64,000 nucleotides of DNA from Agrilutibacter niabensis (lineage in GTDB: Bacteria; Pseudomonadota; Gammaproteobacteria; Xanthomonadales; Xanthomonadaceae), in the NCBI RefSeq assembly GCF_042657165.1, contig NZ_JBHSNJ010000012.1, forward strand, positions 1,426,001-1,490,000. The letters run 5' to 3'. Position 1 is the first letter of the stretch. Every line of letters starts with the position of its first letter. The position numbers and the translations under genes are program-made. This document shows, in pieces, positions 25,342 to 34,229 of this stretch. The notes under the pieces were generated by a model. It saw only the letters and a program-made list of their open reading frames with translations. It was not told where the DNA came from and did not search any database.

Positions 25342-26636
25342 CCGTGCGCTTCGCCAGCGTTCTATGCGCCTGCCTGCTCCTGCCCGGTGTTCCACACCCG
25401 GCGCAAGCCGCCGAACCGGCTCCGACCTACCTGCTGCGACCGGACAAGGTCTGGACCGGCGACGATTCAGCCGCCCATGCGGGTTGGGCGGTGCTGGTGC
25501 GCGACGGCACGATTGCCGCCGTGGGTGACGAGGCGCGCCTCCAGATTCCCGCGGATGCGCAGCGCATCGACCTGCCGGGCGCGACGCTGACACCCGGGTT
25601 GATCGACCTGCACTCGCACCTGTTCCTGCATCCCTACGACGAAGCGTCCTGGAACGACCAGGTACTCGTCGAGCCCGTGGACTACCGCACCGTCAAGGCG
25701 GTGCAGCACGCCCGCGACACGCTGCTGGCCGGCTTCACTACCCTGCGCGACCTGGGCACCGAGGGCGCCGGCTACGCGGATGCCTCGCTCAAGCGTGCAA
25801 TCGATGAAGACCTGATTCCGGGTCCGCACCTCCTCATTGCCACCCGCGCCATCGTGGCGAGCAGCAGCTACGGCCCCGGCCCGCGCGGGTTTCGCCCCGA
25901 CATCGAACTGCCCCGCGGTGCGCAGGAAGTCAGCGGCAGCGACGAGGCGACCCGCGCGGTGCGCGAACAGGCCGGGCACGGCGCGGACTGGATCAAGGTC
26001 TATGCCGACTACCGGATCGGCACCGACGGCAGCGCGCAGCCCACGTTCACCGCGAACGAACTGCACGCGTTGGTGGAGGCCGCGCGTCTCTCGGGCCGGC
26101 CGGTCGCCGCGCATGCGGCCAGCGACAAGGGCATGCGCATGGCCATCGAGGCCGGCGTGGACAGCATCGAACACGGCAACGCGGGCAGCAGCGCCACCTT
26201 TCGCCTGATGCGCCAGCGGGGCGTCGCCTACCTGCCGACCCTGACCGCGGTGGAGTCCTACCAGCAGTACTTCAACCACTACCAGCCCGGGCAGCCCCCG
26301 ACTCCGGAGATGCAGGAAGCCGAGCGCGCATTCCGGGCAGCCCACGATGCGGGCGTCACCATCGGCTGCGGCAGCGACGTGGGCGTGTTCCGCCACGGCG
26401 ACAACTGGCGCGAACCGGCCTGGATGGTGCGGCTGGGCATGACGCCAACGGAGGCCCTGCACGCCTGCACCAGCGTTGCAGCGAGGATCCTGCGCCAGCA
26501 GGACCGGATCGGCCGCATCGCCCCGGGGCTGCGCGCGGATCTCGCCGCATTCGCCGGCGATCCCGGCGCGCGGATCGAGGATCTGCAGCACCCGGTGTTC
26601 GTGATGAAGGACGGCAGGGTCTATCGCCGCCCATAG
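25338..26636 (+). CDS. exported amidohydrolase (imidazolonepropionase/prolidase-like)
   Basis: 432 residues. A signal peptide (about 1-26, VRFASVLCACLLLPGVPHPAQA) precedes a metal-dependent amidohydrolase barrel. The family marks are the first metal pair in GLIDLHSHLFLHPYDE, a lysine in ADWIKVYADYRIG, histidines in VAAHAASDKGM and SIEHGNAG, and the final Asp in GCGSDVGVF. Close relatives are periplasmic peptidases or carnosinase-like enzymes acting on acyl-amino acids or dipeptides; the substrate cannot be fixed. The GTG at 25338 overlaps the GNAT stop by four bases and starts the signal peptide. Confidence 0.85.
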   Translation: MTVRFASVLCACLLLPGVPHPAQAAEPAPTYLLRPDKVWTGDDSAAHAGWAVLVRDGTIAAVGDEARLQIPADAQRIDLPGATLTPGLIDLHSHLFLHPYDEASWNDQVLVEPVDYRTVKAVQHARDTLLAGFTTLRDLGTEGAGYADASLKRAIDEDLIPGPHLLIATRAIVASSSYGPGPRGFRPDIELPRGAQEVSGSDEATRAVREQAGHGADWIKVYADYRIGTDGSAQPTFTANELHALVEAARLSGRPVAAHAASDKGMRMAIEAGVDSIEHGNAGSSATFRLMRQRGVAYLPTLTAVESYQQYFNHYQPGQPPTPEMQEAERAFRAAHDAGVTIGCGSDVGVFRHGDNWREPAWMVRLGMTPTEALHACTSVAARILRQQDRIGRIAPGLRADLAAFAGDPGARIEDLQHPVFVMKDGRVYRRP

Positions 26637-26748
26637 CAAGGCCCGTTACCGCCGACAAACGGAGGGCGAGCCCGCCAACGACCTGTCGGGCTCGGGCTGG
26701 CGCGCAAAGCCGGGTAAAATTGCCGCTTTCCGCCTCAGGGACCCCCTC

Positions 26749-27519
26749 ATGCAGCTCACTTCCGTCCGCGCCATCGTTACCGGCGGCGTTTCCGGCCTTG
26801 GCCTTGCCGTCGCCAGGCATCTCGTCGCCCAGGGTGGCAAGGTCGCGTTGTTCGATGTCAACGACGAGAAGGGCGCCGCCGCGGTCGCCGAACTGGGCGC
26901 CGACAAGGCGCGTTACTTCAAGACGGACGTGAGCAACGAAGCTGGCGTCACGGCCAACGTCGACGCGGCAAAGGAATTCCTGGGCGGCCTGAATGCGGCG
27001 ATCAACTGCGCCGGCATCCTCGGCGCCGGCCGCGTGCTCGGCAAGGAAGGCCCGATGCCCCTGTCGCAGTTCCAGACCACCGTGATGGTCAACCTGGTCG
27101 GCAGCTTCAACGTCGCCAAGGCTGCCGCCGCGGTGATGCAGAACAACGAAGCCGGTGAAGACGGCGAGCGTGGCGTGATCGTCAACACCGCATCGGTGGC
27201 CGCCTACGAAGGCCAGATCGGCCAGGCCGCGTATTCGGCCAGCAAGGGCGGCGTCGTCGGCATGACCCTGCCGATGGCGCGCGAGCTTTCGCGCTTCGGC
27301 ATCCGCGTGATGACGGTCGCCCCCGGCGTGTTCTGGACGCCGATGGTCGATGGCATGCCTGAGTCGGTGCAGCAGTCGCTGGCCGCGACGATCCCGTTCC
27401 CTTCGCGCCTGGGCCGTCCGGAAGAGTTCGCCGACCTCGTCGCCTACATCCTCGGCAACCGCTACCTCAATGGCGAGACCATCCGCCTGGATGGCGCGAC
27501 GCGACTGGCACCCAAGTAA
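26749..27519 (+). CDS. SDR-family 3-hydroxyacyl-CoA dehydrogenase (HSD10 type)
   Basis: 256 residues. Rossmann motif TGGVSGLGLAVARHL, NCAGILGAG, and catalytic S-Y-K in NTASVAAYEGQIGQAAYSASK. The length and the segment GVFWTPMVDGMPE match type II 3-hydroxyacyl-CoA dehydrogenases (17-beta-HSD10), which oxidise 2-methyl-3-hydroxybutyryl-CoA in isoleucine breakdown. This agrees with the nearby branched-chain genes. A TAAAAT -10 box lies at 26714-26719 and AGGGAC precedes the ATG. Confidence 0.88.
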   Translation: MQLTSVRAIVTGGVSGLGLAVARHLVAQGGKVALFDVNDEKGAAAVAELGADKARYFKTDVSNEAGVTANVDAAKEFLGGLNAAINCAGILGAGRVLGKEGPMPLSQFQTTVMVNLVGSFNVAKAAAAVMQNNEAGEDGERGVIVNTASVAAYEGQIGQAAYSASKGGVVGMTLPMARELSRFGIRVMTVAPGVFWTPMVDGMPESVQQSLAATIPFPSRLGRPEEFADLVAYILGNRYLNGETIRLDGATRLAPK

Positions 27520-27581
27520 CCGGAATCGGGAATCCCCAGCTTCCGCTTCCCATCCCTTCCCTATTCCATTCCCGAACAGAC

Positions 27582-28148
27582 ATGAAAGCCTACGACGTCA
27601 AGAAAGGTAACGTGGTCGAGCACAACAACGCCGTCTACCAGGTGCGCGACATCGAACGCAGCTCCCCGCAAGGGCGCGGCGGCAACGTCAAGTACCGCTT
27701 CACCATGTACAGCGTGCCGGGCGGCACCAAGCTCGACGTCAGCATGGGTGCCGAGGACGAACTCAAGGAAGTCGAACTGAGCCGCCGCCAGGCGACGTTC
27801 TCGTACAAGGACGGCGATGCGTTCGTGTTCCTCGACGACGAGGACTACACGCCCTACACCCTCGACGCGGACGTGGTCGGCGACGGCGCCGGCTACATCG
27901 TCGACGACCTCAACGGCTGCTACGTGCAGATCATCGACGACCAGCCGGTCGCGCTGCAGCTGCCGCAAAACGTGGCGATCGAAGTCATCGAGACCCCACC
28001 GGAACTCAAGGGCGGCACCGCCACCAAGCGTCCAAAGCCGGCGAAGCTGTCGACCGGCATCGAGATCATGGTTCCCGAGTACATCGGCACGGGCGAGAAG
28101 GTGCTGGTGAACACGACCACGGGTGAATTCGCGGGTCGCGCCGACTGA
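27582..28148 (+). CDS. efpL: elongation factor P-like protein EfpL (YeiP)
   Basis: 188 residues with three OB/KOW-like domains of the EF-P fold. It is identified as the YeiP/EfpL paralogue, not EF-P, by the C-terminal LSTGIEIMVPEYIGTGEKV and final GRAD and by the central DDEDYTPYTL. The tip loop that approaches the ribosomal P-site tRNA reads SPQGRGGN with Arg32 near the position of the modified lysine of EF-P. Such factors relieve stalling at proline-containing motifs. A strong terminator follows, so it may share a transcript with the SDR gene 62 bp upstream. Confidence 0.9.
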   Translation: MKAYDVKKGNVVEHNNAVYQVRDIERSSPQGRGGNVKYRFTMYSVPGGTKLDVSMGAEDELKEVELSRRQATFSYKDGDAFVFLDDEDYTPYTLDADVVGDGAGYIVDDLNGCYVQIIDDQPVALQLPQNVAIEVIETPPELKGGTATKRPKPAKLSTGIEIMVPEYIGTGEKVLVNTTTGEFAGRAD

Positions 28149-28176
28149 AGGGCGACCTTCGAAGCAAGCCGAATTT

Positions 28177-28213
28177 GGAAGCCGGGTCGCAAGGCCCGGC
28201 TTCCTTGTTTTTC
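28177..28213 (+). terminator. intrinsic terminator after efpL
   Basis: Perfect 10-bp stem GGAAGCCGGG / CCCGGCTTCC (28177-28186 with 28195-28204), followed by TTGTTTTT. Confidence 0.93.
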
Positions 28214-28251
28214 ACTGCCAACAGCTGGGCCATCCAATCCGCGGATTGAAC

Positions 28252-28845
28252 TCATCCCCGCAAAAGCCACTTCCCCGCCATCCGCTGCATCGAAGCATCG
28301 GCGCCCGATCCCCCTGCAATCGCGGCAATCTCGCGCCATGCCAGGTCGTGCGACTCCTCGCTGACCACGTAGTCCTCGTTCCCGTTCGAACGCACCACGA
28401 AGCGCACGTCGTAGTGCCAATGCCCCGGCACGTCGCCACGTTTGGGTATCCAGTGCCGGTCGAGATCGAATATCGCGGCTTCGACGGACAGGCCGGTCAG
28501 GCCGGATTCCTCCTCCGCTTCACGCAGTGCCACCCGCGCCAGGTCGCGATCGCCGTCAGCGTGCCCGCCCAGCTGCAGCCAGCGGTCGAGCTTGCGATGG
28601 TGCGTAAGCAGCACACGGCTGCCGGAACGGTCGACCAGCCACGACGAGGCCGTGAAATGTCCGCCCAGCCGGTCACGCGTAAACGGGTCGGCTTCGCCGG
28701 CTTCATCCAGCAAGCCGCCAAACAAATCCACGACCGCCGCCTCCGACGGCCAGCGTTGTGCATAGTCCCGCAGCGCATGATGCAGTGCGTCAATTCCGGA
28801 GACGGTACGGGCGGGACTACTGGCGGGAACGGCGACGTCGTTCAT
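28252..28845 (-). CDS. Nudix hydrolase
   Basis: 197 residues from the ATG at 28845. The Nudix box is GHADGDRDLARVALREAEEE followed by SGL; the REAEEESGL core is intact but the first Glu position is replaced, with Asp residues beside it, a variant seen in this subgroup. It would hydrolyse nucleoside diphosphate-linked compounds with Mg2+; the substrate is unknown. The family has an N-terminal helical extension, here about 50 residues. It runs convergent to efpL and divergent from the APC permease gene. Confidence 0.85.
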   Translation of the reverse strand: MNDVAVPASSPARTVSGIDALHHALRDYAQRWPSEAAVVDLFGGLLDEAGEADPFTRDRLGGHFTASSWLVDRSGSRVLLTHHRKLDRWLQLGGHADGDRDLARVALREAEEESGLTGLSVEAAIFDLDRHWIPKRGDVPGHWHYDVRFVVRSNGNEDYVVSEESHDLAWREIAAIAGGSGADASMQRMAGKWLLRG

Positions 28846-28996
28846 GGCTCTGGTACTCGTGGGGCCCGTCATTATCGCCCCTGACTGTCCCACCTTGTGC
28901 CTTTGCGCCGCCGCAGGGTATGTTGCGGCCGGCTCGCGTACCGCCCCTTGCGGAACCCGCGTGTGACTGGTCAACCGTTTTTGGGGAGAGAACGTA

Positions 28997-30514
28997 ATGC
29001 TGTTTCAACGCAGGAAACCGCTGGACCTTATTCTGGAGACCGCCGGCAAGCGCTCGCTGACGCGCCAGCTCGGCGCTTTCGACCTGACCATGCTCGGCAT
29101 CGGTGCGGTCATCGGCACGGGCATCTTCGTGCTGACCGCCGTGGCGGCCAACAAGGCCGGCCCCGGCATGATGTACTCGTTCATCATCGCAGGCATCGTC
29201 TGCGCGCTGACGGCGCTGATCTACTCCGAAATCGCGGCGATGGTGCCGGTTTCGGGCTCCGCTTACACCTATTCCTATGCCGTGCTGGGCGAATTGATCG
29301 CCTGGATGGTCGGCTGGGCGCTGATCCTCGAATACGCGGTGGCCGCCGGCGCGGTGTCCGTCGGCTGGTCGGGTTACGCCAACGGCTTCCTGCACGCGCA
29401 CAACATCGGATTGCCATTGGCCTTGACCGCTGGTCCGTTCGATACGATCACGCTGGCAGACGGCACGACCGCCAAGGGCAGCTTCAACCTGATCGCCTTC
29501 CTGCTGGCGCTGCTGGTGACGACGCTGCTGGTGGTCGGCACCTCCAAGTCGGCCAAGGTCACCTCCGTGCTGGTGCTGATCAAGATCGCCGCCCTGAGCG
29601 TGTTCGTCATGCTCGCCTTCCCGGCCGTCGACACGGCGAACTTCTCGCCGATGCTTCCCAACGGTTGGGGAACGCCGCTTTCCGGCGTGGGCGTATTGGG
29701 CGCCGCGGCTTCGATCTTCTTCGCCTACGTGGGCTTCGACGCGGTCTCCACCGCCGCCGAGGAAACCAAGAACCCCAACCGCAACATCCCCATCGGCCTG
29801 ATCGGCTCGCTGGCGATCTGCACCGTCTTCTACCTGCTGGTCGCCTACACGGCCGTGGGTGCGATGGGTGCGCAGCCGGGCGGCCCGCTCTCGCAGAGCA
29901 AGGAGCCGCTGGCTTTCGTGCTGCGTGAAATGGGCTGGCCGCGGATCGGCGACCTGGTCGCCGGCGCGGCGATCCTGGCACTGCCGTCGGTGGTGCTGAT
30001 GATGATGTTCGGCCAGACCCGCATCCTGTTCACGATGTCGCGTGACGGCCTGATGCCGGAAGCCCTGTCGCGGGTGCATCCGAAGTTCCACACCCCGCAC
30101 GTGGTGACCTGGATCACCGGACTGTTCGTGGCGTTCTTCGCCGCACTGTTCCCGGTCGGCGAGCTCGCCGACATCTCCAACGCCGGCACGCTGTTCGCGT
30201 TCTTCATGGTGGCCGCTGGCGTGATGGTCCTGCGCATCACCGAGCCGAGTCGTGCGCGTCCCTTCCGCACCCCCTTTGTGTGGGTGGTGGGCCCGCTGGC
30301 GATGGCCGGTTGCGTCCTGCTGTTCTTCAGCCTGGGCTGGAATCCGACCATCAAGTTCTTCTGCTTCTGGGCGGTATTCGGCCTGGTGATCTACTTCCTG
30401 TTCGCGCGCCGCCGCAGCCACCTGGCGCCGGGCAACGAGCACCTGCTGCACGGCTACGCGGAAAAGTTGCCGCCCGACCCGCTGGTGCATGAAGGCCCCA
30501 GCACCGGCCCGTAA
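28997..30514 (+). CDS. APC-family amino acid permease
   Basis: 505 residues with about 12-14 hydrophobic helices. The substrate-binding unwound helix 1 is visible as GIGAVIGTGIFVLTA, and helix 6 as FFAYVGFDAVSTAAEETKNP. This is the YfnA/cationic amino acid transporter type of the APC superfamily. The C-terminus is cytoplasmic and hydrophilic. The GGGGAGAG before the ATG is a good ribosome-binding site. It is monocistronic with its own terminator. The transported amino acid cannot be read; branched-chain or cationic amino acids are possible. Confidence 0.88.
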   Translation: MLFQRRKPLDLILETAGKRSLTRQLGAFDLTMLGIGAVIGTGIFVLTAVAANKAGPGMMYSFIIAGIVCALTALIYSEIAAMVPVSGSAYTYSYAVLGELIAWMVGWALILEYAVAAGAVSVGWSGYANGFLHAHNIGLPLALTAGPFDTITLADGTTAKGSFNLIAFLLALLVTTLLVVGTSKSAKVTSVLVLIKIAALSVFVMLAFPAVDTANFSPMLPNGWGTPLSGVGVLGAAASIFFAYVGFDAVSTAAEETKNPNRNIPIGLIGSLAICTVFYLLVAYTAVGAMGAQPGGPLSQSKEPLAFVLREMGWPRIGDLVAGAAILALPSVVLMMMFGQTRILFTMSRDGLMPEALSRVHPKFHTPHVVTWITGLFVAFFAALFPVGELADISNAGTLFAFFMVAAGVMVLRITEPSRARPFRTPFVWVVGPLAMAGCVLLFFSLGWNPTIKFFCFWAVFGLVIYFLFARRRSHLAPGNEHLLHGYAEKLPPDPLVHEGPSTGP

Positions 30515-30535
30515 GGTCCCGGTCTGGGAACAAGC

Positions 30536-30570
30536 AAGAAAGCCCGGCTCCGGTCGGGCTTTCTTGTTGT
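30536..30570 (+). terminator. intrinsic terminator after the permease
   Basis: Perfect 11-bp stem AAGAAAGCCCG / CGGGCTTTCTT (30536-30546 with 30555-30565), 8-base loop, then GTTGT. Confidence 0.88.
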
Positions 30571-30601
30571 GGTGATGACATCGGCCCACTGGCCGGATTG
30601 C

Positions 30602-30607
30602 TACACT
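30602..30607 (+). promoter_or_regulatory. -10 box placed for a leaderless mtnB transcript
   Basis: TACACT lies seven bases before the mtnB ATG and no Shine-Dalgarno is present, so transcription would begin at or next to the start codon. Confidence 0.5.
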
Positions 30608-30614
30608 TCACCGC

Positions 30615-31253
30615 ATGAGCTCCCCGCTGCCCTACGACCCCGCCCGTCTCACCCAGTGCGCCGTCGAGATCATCGTCAACGTGCGCGAACTGTCCACCCG
30701 CGGCTGGACCCCGGCCACGAGCAGCAACTTCTCGCGCCGGATGGACAGCCAGCATGTCGCGATCACGGTTTCCGGCCGCGACAAGGGCAAGCTCACCGAG
30801 TCCGACATCATGGTCGTCGACCTCGACGGCAACCCCGTCGCCACTGACCAGAAATCCTCCGCGGAAACCCTGCTGCACACCCAGCTGTACAAGCGCTTCG
30901 AGGACATCGGTTGCGTGCTGCACACGCATTCGCATAACCAGACCGTGGCCTCGCGCCTGTACGCGGGCACGGGCCACGTGCACCTGGAAGGCTACGAACT
31001 GCTCAAGGCCTTCAGCGGCAACACCACGCACGACATCGAGATCGACGTACCGGTGTTCGCCAATACCCAGGACATGCGCACGCTGGCCGCGCAGGTCGAT
31101 GCCCTGCTCGATCGCCAGCCGCTCTGGGGCTACCTGATCGACGGCCACGGCCTGTACGCCTGGGGCCGGGACATGGCCGAGGCACGCCGGCACCTGGAAG
31201 CCTTCGAGTTCCTGCTCGGCTGCGAGCTGGACCTGCGCCGCCTGCGCCCCTGA
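30615..31253 (+). CDS. mtnB: methylthioribulose-1-phosphate dehydratase
   Basis: 212-residue class II aldolase-fold zinc enzyme of the methionine salvage pathway. It dehydrates 5-methylthioribulose 1-phosphate. The metal site HTHSHNQT (His103, His105) and a downstream histidine in DGHGLYAWG are visible, as is NFSRRMD of the phosphate-binding side. First gene of mtnB-mtnD-mtnC; no mtnA lies in the window. Confidence 0.93.
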   Translation: MSSPLPYDPARLTQCAVEIIVNVRELSTRGWTPATSSNFSRRMDSQHVAITVSGRDKGKLTESDIMVVDLDGNPVATDQKSSAETLLHTQLYKRFEDIGCVLHTHSHNQTVASRLYAGTGHVHLEGYELLKAFSGNTTHDIEIDVPVFANTQDMRTLAAQVDALLDRQPLWGYLIDGHGLYAWGRDMAEARRHLEAFEFLLGCELDLRRLRP

Positions 31254-31318
31254 GCGGTTGCCGTAGCCGCCGCCCGCCCCCATCAAGGGGCCATCGAACT
31301 GTCGTACGGAATCACGCC

Positions 31319-31876
31319 ATGAGCCGCCTGAGAATCTTCGCCGAAGACAATCCCCGCGAACCGCAGCTGGCCACCAGCGACCTCGCCGAGATGGCGGGCG
31401 AGCTGGCCAGGATCAACGTGGGCTTCGAACAGTGGACCGCCGCCAAGCCGATCGCGCCAGGCGACGCACCCGACATCATCCTCGACGCCTACCGCAGCGA
31501 CATCGACCGGCTGATCGCCGAGCGCGGTTTCAAGACCGTCGACGTGGTGAGCATCGCGCCGGACAACCCCCAGAAGGATGCGATGCGCGCGAAGTTCCTC
31601 GACGAGCATTTCCACAAGGAAGACGAAGTGCGTTTCTTCGTCGCCGGCTCGGGGCTGTTCACGCTGCACGTGGCCGACAGGGTCTACGAGATCAAGTGCG
31701 AACAGGGCGACCTGATCTCGGTGCCCGACAGCGCGCTGCACTGGTTCGACATGGGACCGGAACCAAGCTTCGTCGCGATCCGCTTCTTCACCGAGCCGGA
31801 TGGCTGGGTGGGGCATTTCACCGGAACGGATATCGCCCAACGTTTCCCACGCTACGAACCCGGCGCTGCCGGCTGA
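31319..31876 (+). CDS. mtnD: acireductone dioxygenase
   Basis: 185-residue cupin enzyme that oxidises 1,2-dihydroxy-3-keto-5-methylthiopentene. Metal ligands are His97, His99 and Glu103 (DEHFHKEDEVRFF) and His141 (SALHWFDMG). The bound metal (Fe or Ni) decides whether the on-pathway keto acid or the off-pathway product is formed; sequence does not tell. It follows mtnB after 65 bp. Confidence 0.95.
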   Translation: MSRLRIFAEDNPREPQLATSDLAEMAGELARINVGFEQWTAAKPIAPGDAPDIILDAYRSDIDRLIAERGFKTVDVVSIAPDNPQKDAMRAKFLDEHFHKEDEVRFFVAGSGLFTLHVADRVYEIKCEQGDLISVPDSALHWFDMGPEPSFVAIRFFTEPDGWVGHFTGTDIAQRFPRYEPGAAG

Positions 31877-31895
31877 CGCCCACGAGCCAGTGATC

Positions 31896-32597
31896 ATGCC
31901 CATCCGCGCCATCCTCACCGACATCGAAGGCACGACCAGCAGCATCTCCTTCGTCAAGGACGTGCTCTTCCCCTACGCGCGCCGCGCACTGCCCGCCTTC
32001 GTCGCGGCCCGCGGCAAGGAACCCGCGGTCCGGCGCTGGCTGGATGCCGTGGCAGCCGAGAATGGCGGCATGTGCGATGACCGCATGATCGTCGAGGTGC
32101 TGCAGGGCTGGATCGACGAGGACCGCAAGCACACCGCGCTGAAGGCGCTGCAGGGCATGGTCTGGGCCGACGGCTACCGCGGCGCCGACTTCACCGCGCA
32201 CATCTATCCCGACGCCGCGCCCGCGCTCAACGCATGGAAGGAAGCCGGCCTGCCGCTGTACGTGTACTCCTCGGGCAGCGTGCCGGCGCAACGCCTGTTC
32301 TTCGGCCACAGCGATGCCGGTGACCTGACGCCGCTGTTCTCGGGCTGGTTCGATACCGAAGTCGGCGGCAAGCGTGAAGCCGCAAGCTACGATCGCATTG
32401 CCGAATCGATCCGCATCCCGCCTTCGGAGATCCTGTTCCTGTCCGATGTCGTGGAGGAACTGGACGCCGCCCGCGAAGCCGGGCTGGCCACCGTGCTGGT
32501 CGATCGCCGCGCGGATTACCCCCAGCCGCGTACGGGTGAAGCCGCGCACGGCCACGTGCGGGTCGAATCCTTCGCCGACGTCGCGCTCGGCCTCTGA
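31896..32597 (+). CDS. mtnC: enolase-phosphatase E1
   Basis: 233-residue HAD-superfamily enzyme that enolises and dephosphorylates 2,3-diketo-5-methylthiopentyl-1-phosphate, the substrate-forming step for MtnD. HAD motif I is LTDIEGTTSSISFVKDVLFP, motif II YVYSSGSVPAQ, motif III with Lys in VGGKREAASY, motif IV LFLSDVVEEL. It starts 19 bases after mtnD. A GTG two codons upstream (31890) is an alternative start. It converges on the metallophosphatase gene with a 7-bp gap and no terminator hairpin. Confidence 0.94.
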   Translation: MPIRAILTDIEGTTSSISFVKDVLFPYARRALPAFVAARGKEPAVRRWLDAVAAENGGMCDDRMIVEVLQGWIDEDRKHTALKALQGMVWADGYRGADFTAHIYPDAAPALNAWKEAGLPLYVYSSGSVPAQRLFFGHSDAGDLTPLFSGWFDTEVGGKREAASYDRIAESIRIPPSEILFLSDVVEELDAAREAGLATVLVDRRADYPQPRTGEAAHGHVRVESFADVALGL

Positions 32598-32604
32598 CGC
32601 CGCA

Positions 32605-34191
32605 TCAGGGTTCCGCGTCTTCCAGCCGATAGGAGGCATCCGCCTCGTCGAACTCGCGGTCGGGATGCACACCGTATGCGCGCACGCTGATCCTGTGCGC
32701 GCCTGCAACGAGGTTGGTGGGCAGGACGCCACGCCATAGATGCTTCGAAGGCGTGGCTTCGGGTGCACGATCGTAGCTGCGTAATGCCGGTGCTTCGTCG
32801 TCGCGGATGTTTTCCGCCACCAGCCGGGGATCGGCTCGCTCCACGCGTTGCATGGGTTTCCAGTCGCCCTCGTCGATCCGGTACTCGATGCGGCTGTCGT
32901 CGCGCCCCATGAACACGTTGGCGTAGACGCCATTACCCGGCCATGCACCACGGCGCAGCACCCTGGGCGCATGCAGCACGAGTTGCGCATCGACATTGCG
33001 CGCCGGATGCCAGGCCAGTTGGTACCGGCCTTCTTTCGCGATGCGCAAAGTCGCGAATCCGTTGGGCGTGCCGTCGGCCATGGTGGTGTCGGGAATGCCC
33101 TGCGCATCCTTGATTCCGGACCAGAACGCGCCAGACGCGGCGCCGACGTTGTATTCGTGCAGGGGCCTGGCTCCGTGCCATCCCGTGGACGCGTCGTGGA
33201 ACACGTGGCGTTGAGCATGGCTGTGGCCGCTGAGCAGCAGCACGTTGGGGAAATCCCGCAACAGCGCGAACAGCCGTTCCCGGTCGGCGTCCCGGAACGT
33301 CTCGCGCCCCGGTGCGGCATCGAAGAACGGAATATGCACGCCGACGACCAGCAGCCGATCCCTGGGGATCGTGGGCAGGTACGCTTCGAGGAACTCGAAC
33401 TGCTCGTCGCGCAGGCCACCGATGTAGTCGGACGATTCCGGCCGGTAGACGACGTCGTCCATGGCGATGAATACGGCTTGCGGCTCCTCCCACGCGAACG
33501 TATCCGGGCCGTAGGTGTTGCGGAACGTCAGCAGGGAATCCTCGTCGCGCTTCGCGTCGAAATCGAGGTCGTGGTTGCCCGCCACGTGCAGCCAGGGCAC
33601 GCCCAGCCTGGCGGTGGCCTGGTTGAGATGCGGATACAGCGAGAGATCGTCATGGCTGATGTCGCCCAGGCTGATGCCGGCGTCGGCATCGAAGCGCATG
33701 TCCAGTACGGAAGCGATCACATCGCGATCGTAATAGCCGACGTCGATGAGCGACTTGGTCTGCGGGTCCGCGAATACGAGCACGTCAAGCGACGCCGAAG
33801 CGCGCCGCTCCTGCGGTACCAGCGCAAAGTCCCGGCAGGCGTTCGGCTGTGGCGGGATGCCGCCGTATTTCAGTACCGGACCGGCCTGCGCACGCAGATT
33901 CCGCCAGAAGTCCGGCGTGCCATCGGCACGTTTTGGAAAGCGGTAACCCGCCGGCTTGACCACGAACACCGTGCGGCCTTCGACGACGGGCAACGCGTAG
34001 CGGCCTTGCGCGTCCGTCGTCGCGAGCTGCACGCCATCGGACACCTTGATGCCTTCCAGTCCCCGTTCGCCTGGATCACGCCTTGCGTCGCCATTGCGAT
34101 CGGCGAATACGGTTCCGGCATTGCACGGCGCTCCCTGCGCGAATACCGGGGAAGCCAGGACGCAAAGAAGCAGGACGAGGATCGATCGCAT
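32605..34191 (-). CDS. exported calcineurin-like metallophosphatase
   Basis: 528 residues. Signal peptide MRSILVLLLCVLASPVFAQG, then a beta-sandwich N-terminal domain (about 20-130, GTVFADRNGDARRDPGERG, like metallophosphatase N-domains). The catalytic core has the motifs VFADPQ, SLGDISHDD, VAGNHDLDF, VVGVHIPF and LLSGHSHAQ. The C-terminal domain (about 385-528) matches metallophosphatase C-terminal domains. It acts outside the cytoplasm on an unknown phosphoester. It starts 38 bp after hisIE on the same strand, so it may be read from the his operon, although nothing links it to histidine. Confidence 0.88.
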   Translation of the reverse strand: MRSILVLLLCVLASPVFAQGAPCNAGTVFADRNGDARRDPGERGLEGIKVSDGVQLATTDAQGRYALPVVEGRTVFVVKPAGYRFPKRADGTPDFWRNLRAQAGPVLKYGGIPPQPNACRDFALVPQERRASASLDVLVFADPQTKSLIDVGYYDRDVIASVLDMRFDADAGISLGDISHDDLSLYPHLNQATARLGVPWLHVAGNHDLDFDAKRDEDSLLTFRNTYGPDTFAWEEPQAVFIAMDDVVYRPESSDYIGGLRDEQFEFLEAYLPTIPRDRLLVVGVHIPFFDAAPGRETFRDADRERLFALLRDFPNVLLLSGHSHAQRHVFHDASTGWHGARPLHEYNVGAASGAFWSGIKDAQGIPDTTMADGTPNGFATLRIAKEGRYQLAWHPARNVDAQLVLHAPRVLRRGAWPGNGVYANVFMGRDDSRIEYRIDEGDWKPMQRVERADPRLVAENIRDDEAPALRSYDRAPEATPSKHLWRGVLPTNLVAGAHRISVRAYGVHPDREFDEADASYRLEDAEP

Positions 34192-34229
34192 GCGGCCTCC
34201 AAAGGTCGCCCGATTATCCAAGCCCATCG

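Noticed and set aside
26667..26694. Inverted repeat CGAGCCCG / CGGGCTCG after the amidohydrolase gene
   Set aside because: An 8-bp stem with a 12-base loop and no T-run; too weak to call a terminator.
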